Positions 57,323 through 64,000 of a stretch of 64,000 bases of DNA are shown piece after piece. Position numbers and translations under genes: made by a program. Location: positions 517,038,815 through 517,102,814 of the forward strand of contig CM077115.1 in NCBI GenBank assembly GCA_039619475.1, written 5' to 3'. Numbering within the stretch: position 1 is the first letter of the stretch; every line of letters begins with the position of its first letter. The notes beneath the pieces were generated by a model. It was not told the DNA's origin, did not search any database, and saw only the letters and a list, made by a program, of their open reading frames with translations. This DNA is from Icerya purchasi. Lineage: Eukaryota > Arthropoda > Insecta > Hemiptera > Monophlebidae.

Positions 57323-59400
57323 TATTACTTTTACTAGCATGAATGTATACTTAGACTAATTTTGTATCATTGTATTAAATTTGAAGATAGAAAGCATTGG
57401 GCGGAAAGGGATGATGGCTTCGGTATGAGTAAAAAAAAATCGATCAGAGTGCTTTCGTAGGTTAGTGATAATACAGAAAAAATTAAGTACGGACGGAAAA
57501 GTGGTACGAGTTAATAGATCATTTTTGATACTGAAAAATAGTATGCTTGGACTAATTTTGAAAATTTACGATAGGTTACTAAAGGCGTACCACGCATTCA
57601 TAGATGTAGAGTGGTTCAAATGACTTTGTCACGCGTGGAATAAATTAAAAATTAAAAACAACAACAGTAATATATTTCAAGATGATAAAAATAATTAAAG
57701 AAAAAATTATTTCATAACGCAATGATGAGGAATGGATTCGTCATGCGTGTAGACAATAATACGTTTATAGTCTAATTGGGAAAAGAATTAAATGATAAAA
57801 ATAATATGTGCGATAGATTAAAAGAAAATGTTTGACGAGAGTTATAAGGTAAGATTTGGATATTGCGCAATACTCGGATTTATTTCGAAAATTCAGAAAC
57901 AGATAAACAGATAGGAACTGAATGCGGGTCAAGGATTGAGATGCGGTTCATATAATGAAAAATAAAAAATAATAAAAAATATCACGTACGAGTATAAAAA
58001 TAGTAGATGATCTGCAAGGGGAATCGTGGAAATGGTAAAATTGAATTTTTGGAAATAGATCACATGGTACGTACGGAGCGAAGAGAATTTCTCCGCGATT
58101 TGCGAAAACACTAGGTGGTCCTGATAAGAATAATAATGTACAGGTATATTTGGGATAATGAAGCGTCAAGCGACTGCATCGTACATTTGTGTGATATTAT
58201 GAAAGTCTTGAAAAAAATTTTGTGTAGCGAAAAAAATAAAAAAATATACTTAGACTAATTTTATAATGCTTACACATGGAAGAAAAAAAGATATTACGAT
58301 CAATAGGGAAACTAGTGTCGGTGACGACAGTATCATGTGTGCCGAGATCCTGGCAGTGGCACGATGATGTTAGCGATGAGGCACAAGGCCGTGTCCACGG
58401 AGGCATGAGAACTGAAATAGTTATTATGAATAGACAAAAATCTGAAAAAAAATCACAAATTTATAATAAATATTGATGATTTTTTAGGATGTTCTTACCT
58501 ACCTTTAAAAGAAAAAAGAAAAAATATGCTCCATATTTCAAGGTATACTTCATTGATATCTTATGCAAAATTTCTTATTACGAGTATAATCGATAACATA
58601 TTGTGTAATTTTTATTAATGTTCATATACGGGGTAATTCATTTATGTAAATTATTAATACATATAAATCAAAATGATGGAAATTATTATTAATAGTAGGA
58701 ATATTAGTAAAAAATGTATTGTTGTTTATAAAATAAATATGCAAAGAACGGGATGTTTAAAAAGCAGTTAGAGCCATCAAGCACCACACAGTTATATAGA
58801 CCACAGCGATTAACGTGGGAACGGACGTTATGCACTTGCGAACGTCGAGACTTTGTCGCATTAAATTTTAGAATTAGAGAAAAAATAAAAAAATACAACA
58901 CATTGTCTGTGAAAAAAATATATGCATAGGCTAACTTTTTAATACTTAGGCTTGGAAAAATTATTATGAAAGAAAGGAACACTAACGATAGCAAATGTAT
59001 ATGCTGGATCGCCCCGTGCGGTTTTACGATGAGTGAGATAGACAGTCGCTTTGCATAATGTATCGGACAAAGTAAAGTCTTAATCGAACTGACTGAATAA
59101 AAATTATCTATTTTCCTATACGTCTTCAAAAGTAAACAGCACGTGTCATGTGGCAAATATTATTCGATGTTGGTTTGCACGACACGTGACAAAAACAATA
59201 TATATATATATATAAATCCATCCCCTCCTATCCGTGATTGATGAAAAAGTTGGCGATTTCTAGAAATAACAGAGTATGCGTGTATGTGTGTACGTGTGTG
59301 ACGGTGATATAAGGCAATTAAACTACTGCATCTTCGGCAACCGTTACAAAGTTAATGGAGTCATCTGCACAGTTAATTAAATTACGTATTTTTTTCTATA
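57323..59400. other. AT-rich stretch with a recurring CTTAGACTAATTTT word
   Basis: No gene. TATACTTAGACTAATTTT occurs at 57,346 and 58,245, with variants at 57,541 and 58,920. The word GAATAAAAATTA and TTTTCTATACGT blocks link the right part to the tandem array that follows, so older, decayed array units may extend here. Confidence 0.4.
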
Positions 59401-60490
59401 CGTTTGCTAAAGTAAAAATTAAATTAAGAAAAAAAAAAATGCGAGAACGGAACGCGACTCGAAAAGAAGGTTATTTACAATCTGGGTTCTAAATGTCGAG
59501 ATGCGAACGTTTTTAACACTCTGCGAAAATTTCAGCCTTCCCATCGTCTACAGTTTAAAATTAAAAATTACGCCATAGCTATTAGATGCAGAGTCTTGTG
59601 TATAATGAAAGTATGTAGCGTGTGCGACTGCACGACTGAAATTTTTGGAACCCCGTTAGAATACTTACGCCCCGAATTTTGAAAAATAGCGGCAGCGCAC
59701 GGTGGGCACGCGGGAAAAAGAGTGACTGTATGGTGGACGAATACATATTATTTTCTAAAATAAAAATTAAATTAAAAAAAAAAACAAATGCGAGAACGGA
59801 ACGCGACTCGGAAATTTTATATTAAAAATTAGGTTCTAAGTGTCGAGATTCGAACGTTTTTAGCACTCCGCCGACATTTCAGGCCTCCCATCCTCAGCAA
59901 ATTAAAATTAAAAATTACGCCATGGGACTTGTATAATAAGCCTACATATGAAAAAAGTATGCGGCGCGCGTGGGAGCGTGTGCGCGTGCGGCTGCGCGAT
60001 GGAATTTTTTGAAACCCCGCTATACTTACGTCCGGAATTTTGAAAACGATGGGTGTGCGGGAAAAAGAGTGACTCTGCTTGTTGAACGAATATATCTTCT
60101 TATTTTCTATACATGTTCTAAAGTAAAAATTTAAATTAAAAAAAAAAAAAAAAAATGCCGGAATGGAACGCGACTTGGAAAATTTCTTTAAAATTTGGAT
60201 TCAAAGTGTCGAGTTTCGAACGCTTTTTAGCACACCGCGAAAATGTCACCCCACCGATCTTCCGAAAAATTAAAATGAAAAATTACGCTAAATATATTAC
60301 ATGCAGCGACTTGTATAATAAGCCTGTGTGACGCTGGTGCGCAGCGTGCGTGGAAACGCGAGGGCGTGAAACTGCGCGATGGAATTTTTTGAAACCCAAC
60401 TAGAATACTTAGGAGGTCCGGAATTTTCAAAAAAAAAAAGGCAGTAGCTACCGGAGCGTGCGTGGGAACGGAGGGTGCACGTTCGCGGCG
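59401..60490. repeat. Tandem array, three units of about 350-365 bp
   Basis: Unit anchors GCGAGAACGGAACGCGACTC at 59,441 and 59,790 and a variant at 60,157 give periods of 349 and 367. Each unit contains, in order, CTAAAGTAAAAATTAAATTA, an A-run, the anchor, GTGTCGAGNTTCGAACG, AAATTAAAAATTACGC, ATGGAATTTTTTGAAACCCC, CTTACG-CCGGAATTTT, and GGGAAAAAGAGTGACT. The third unit lacks the last block. Units differ from one another by many substitutions. The first block also precedes the array at 59,396. No ORF is conserved between units. Confidence 0.9.
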
Positions 60491-62767
60491 GTAATGGTAA
60501 TGGATGGGAGCTCCATGCGTGGACACGGACTGATGGACAAAAATCGCTCTAGTTTTAGCTGTTATTAGGCCGAATTAGCTGTGGCGCGGCACCTTTCTGT
60601 GCTAGCTGTAACCTAAAAGCCCTGCTGCGAACTAATATTTTAAATTGATCCAGAATAAACGGAAAACGGTTTAGGAATGTCTCTGTCTGACCCTAGTCGA
60701 CTACTTTCCCTCTTTCACACCGGAATTCTCGGTAAAACAAAAACATGCGTGTATTTTTCTTTGTCATTTTTTTGATCTTTTTTTTCACTATTTTTTCATC
60801 ATTATTTTCCGTTTGGCTCCGGAGTAAAACCATTTGGCTGCCAACTAACATTGAGAGTAGACCAACAGGAATGGAGGGGGGATGTTCCTCTAAAATAATG
60901 GCCTGATTCGACATTTTCCTTTTCTTTTGGATGCTTTTAACTAAAAAAAATAAAATCGAAGCACGCCTTTGAACACTAAATTATGCATATCAGAATGGCG
61001 ATGTATTAATCACTACCTCTTTTTTTTTTTTTTTTTTTTCGTTATATTTTTGTGAAACAACAAAGTAGGTGTTCACAAATTCTTTTTTCTTTGAATGCCA
61101 ATATCTCTCCATTAAATGTGCCATTCAATATTCTAATTTGTTATTAACCTTTCTCATCTTTATTACGCTACCTATATCTCATATCCATTCCCTCATGTCC
61201 ATATTATAGTTCTCCTTCATTCCGCCACTTTCTAACTGTGATTCTTTCTAATCCTTTCCGAACGCAGGTTCTATGCCAAAGTGGTCAAAAAAGATTAAAC
61301 AAAATAAAAACTTTGGTACCCCTATAAAATGTTTCCTTTTGTGTTTTTATATACCTGTATTTCTCCTAAACTAGCGCGTGTCAGTAAGATTTTTTTTTTA
61401 TGTTATCCTACGTGCGTCATTGCACAACATTTAAAACAAAACGATCATCGGGTAGGAAGAAATGTAGCCTATCGGTCGCTGAAGGACGATCGATCGGCTG
61501 TGAATATGTACAATTATAAGGAAGTGAGATGTGACTTGTCCGCAATGTTGTAGACGGTTTAACTTGACGAGTAACATAGAATTTGTTGGAGACCACCGAC
61601 AATATGAGTTTTACATTTCTCAGGAATGTTGCATTTCGCTGTTGCATATTTTGCAGTAATTGATGAGAACCAAAAAAAAAAAAAAAAAAAAACGAAAGAC
61701 AATATACAGAGAGTAGTGGAGAATTAAACTTTTCCGCGCAAAACTTTTGTGCAAGCCACCATTTTCTGTTTGACCTATATCAAATAGCATGTATTACTGA
61801 TAAAATAATTTGCATTTATGAAGAGAAAATCCGGTAGAAGCATGAATAGAGGGGACGAACGGTAGAGCGGGAAAATGAACGAGATCTAGTGTGTTATTAC
61901 GGATCAACTCGGAAGTATGCTCCGCTTATAATTTTAATAAAATACGGAATTTTCAGATATTCAGGGGAGTATTGAATTTTTACATGGAAAAATTAATTGA
62001 ACGGATATTTTAGTGTTAATATTGTCGATTTCGGGATTTTGTTTGAGAAGAAATCGGAAAATTATTAAAGGATGTGCTAAGAGATGTGTCTCAAAGTATG
62101 AATGACGATAGCTACAGTCCGTTATCATTTGAAAGTGTTCTGCCGCGGTAAACAATAAAATTCTTATAGACGAATAACACGAGTTTTCAGTTGAAACACT
62201 TTTGCTATATACTCGTACTACTACACCGCTAGTAATGAAACTCGGGAAAAAAATAGAATCTACCTCCTAAACGGATGTTAAATACTTCTAAACGTTACAT
62301 TCCGTACATAGTGTTTTCTGAATCAAATGGATAAATTCATTTTTCATTATAGTTTCTTTACTTTCAGAGCGCCTTACTATGTGTTTAATTAACTCCCCAT
62401 CATTTCAACCAGAAACAATCAAAATCCGAAAGGGGTTAGGGTTAAATTTTGAATCGCGGGATATGCGAGAAATGAAGGGATAAGAAATTAATGTTTAACG
62501 GAAAACAAAGGACACACCGGATCAAGCTGTAAATCGTTCAGGCGAAAAGGGTGTAATGTGGAAAGGAAGCTAACGGTTTAAAATGATGTGAAGGAAACGA
62601 AACGCAAATAGAACGAGCGACTAAAAGGAAGTTTAAACAGAAAGACGAAATAAAGGCGTAATTGCACACGTTTTAAAATCGAATTCTTATTGTTAAGATC
62701 CTTTTCGCCTCTACCTGATTATTTATGCCTCTTCAATATTACACCTGCTCGATTTAATCAAGGTCAC
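60491..62767. other. AT-rich non-coding interval
   Basis: No recognised gene. T-run at about 61,018-61,039 and A-run at about 61,672-61,691. Confidence 0.45.
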
Positions 62768-62929
62768 TTATAAATAATTTGCGGACAACCGCGTTTAGAA
62801 AATGTAACATATTGGTTTCCAAAAATACATTTCGCTTCCGATGACGGTCAGTATAAGCTGACCGATTAAGCGGTGTATCTTTTTTATATTACCTTTTTCT
62901 AAACGCACCTGTCCGCAAATTATTTATAA
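62768..62929. mobile_element. Palindromic MITE, possible TA target
   Basis: Arms of about 45 bp (TTATAAATAATTTGCGGACA at both ends, inverted) are followed inward by CGCGTTTAGAAAA / TTTTCTAAACGCA and ATACATTTCGCTT / AAGCGGTGTAT. The centre is GGTCAG-TATAAG-CTGACC, so nearly the whole 162 bp folds as one hairpin. Ends in TTATAA fit a TA-targeting (Tc1/mariner-like) element, but the target cannot be separated from the arms. Confidence 0.85.
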
Positions 62930-64000
62930 TGGTAAATCACTGCGAAAGTTTCAAACGTTTCAGGGTCACTTATTTTCCTTTCTTCTGTCGGTCTCTTTCT
63001 TCATTGTTCCTTTTCAAATGTATTTTGCGATTTCTCTATGGCATGCTTGATCGCCGACGTTGACAATGTTATATTCCGAAACATTAAAAAGAAAATGTCA
63101 AATAATATTTAAGCGCATTTTCTTTTAATCGCTTTTTTTTATTTTTATTTTTTGGAATTCTTAAAGTTTTTAACTCGCTAGCTTACATTATACAATAAAG
63201 TGTAAGCGTTCGGTTATTTTTTAAAGATCAATTAATTTATAAAGTGAATAAAAATTAAAATGCTAGTCTGGCCGATATACGACCGAAATAGTGCAGATGG
63301 TGCGCGATCAGTGTCATTTTTATTTTTATTCAATTTTTAGTTTAATTATGTTTTCAAAAAAAAAAAAATAATCAAACGCTTTCATTACTTCTTACCGTGT
63401 TATTATATAAACTTTCTATGTTCAGTGTCGTGTTTTTTTAATTTATAAAATTATTTAAATTCGATCATTTACTTTATTATCGATTTATTGGGCCGTTCGA
63501 AATATTGTGACAATGACAACGTGCGATGTGAGTGACAAAATGTTTATAGCTCTCTGCCCATCCCACAGCCCGTACGCTATCGCTTACATATTTCTTGATC
63601 AATAGTGGCCAAAAATTTAGAGATCTATCTTACGTTTTTTTTTGTTTTTTTTTGGGACTCCCTCGCGGCTTTGCTCCCTTCATTTTCTAGACTTTTTCCG
63701 CATCATGTAATTCTAATATATTTTTAAGAATCAGTTTCTCTATAGTTCTACCCAGTCTCGGGCGTAGACTTCCTCTGCATAGAACAATTTTCGAAAGTAT
63801 CTATTTTATTCCGCATCCGCCACCTTAAATGACTAGGATTGTAGTAAAGAGAGTTTCACTGTCATCATCTTAGTATTGGTCTTTCCAAAGACGCCCTGTA
63901 CTACTACATATATGTGTACGTGTTATTTCTCGAGAATCGAATGAACAACTTGGCCCCCCTGGACTCTTTTCAAGAGATCATTCCAGTCGGCTATTCTTTT
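62930..64000. other. AT-rich non-coding end of window
   Basis: No gene or known repeat recognised. Mild pyrimidine bias from 63,650 on. Confidence 0.45.

Overview
This is an AT-rich, intron- and transposon-dominated eukaryotic window, most likely from an insect. It has long microsatellites ((TA)n, (ATT)n), homopolymer runs, several non-LTR retrotransposon (LINE) remnants of insect-like type (R1-clade, Jockey-like, RTE-like, RNase-H-bearing), tRNA-derived SINE-like sequences, and small non-autonomous DNA transposons. There is no bacterial gene organisation and no rRNA, confident tRNA gene or CRISPR array. CpG does not look strongly depleted. The species cannot be named from this sequence.

Layout. 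0-5 kb: pyrimidine-rich LINE tail, an old Jockey 3' fragment, then an RTE-like reverse transcriptase on the minus strand. 5-9.7 kb: non-coding, with a 13-bp tandem repeat. 9.7-11.4 kb: a second RTE-like tail next to the RT C-terminus and RNase H of another LINE, both minus. 12.8-18.3 kb: SINE-like sequences, a possible first coding exon (14,385-14,465), two copies of a (TA)n-bordered repeat, and a Myb/SANT-like pseudogene split by a palindromic MITE. 19-20.7 kb: RNase H LINE and a hAT-like element. 22-27.9 kb: one unassigned ORF, a SINE-like element and AT-rich DNA. 28.4-32.9 kb: LINE ORF1 and endonuclease remnants, a hAT-like element, the third (TA)n-bordered repeat, and the first copy of a degenerate repeat that recurs at 48 kb. 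35.7-37.4 kb: the most gene-like region, CpG-rich with a coding first exon and a possible second exon. 41-45.5 kb: RNase H remnant, then a 5'-truncated R1-clade element with a 14-bp target-site duplication. 48-49.3 kb: the second copy of that degenerate repeat, then a possible endonuclease trace. 52.5-53.6 kb: a younger Jockey copy. 57-57.3 kb: a clean hAT-like MITE. 59.4-60.5 kb: a three-unit tandem array with about 350-bp period. 62.8 kb: another palindromic MITE.

Most recognisable protein sequence belongs to dead transposons. The only candidates for host coding sequence are two short GC3-rich first-exon-like segments (14.4 kb and 37.0 kb, both plus strand, both ending at a good splice donor in phase 0). 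They could be alternative 5' exons of one long-intron gene, or two genes. Their products are not recognised. No set of genes here forms an operon or pathway.
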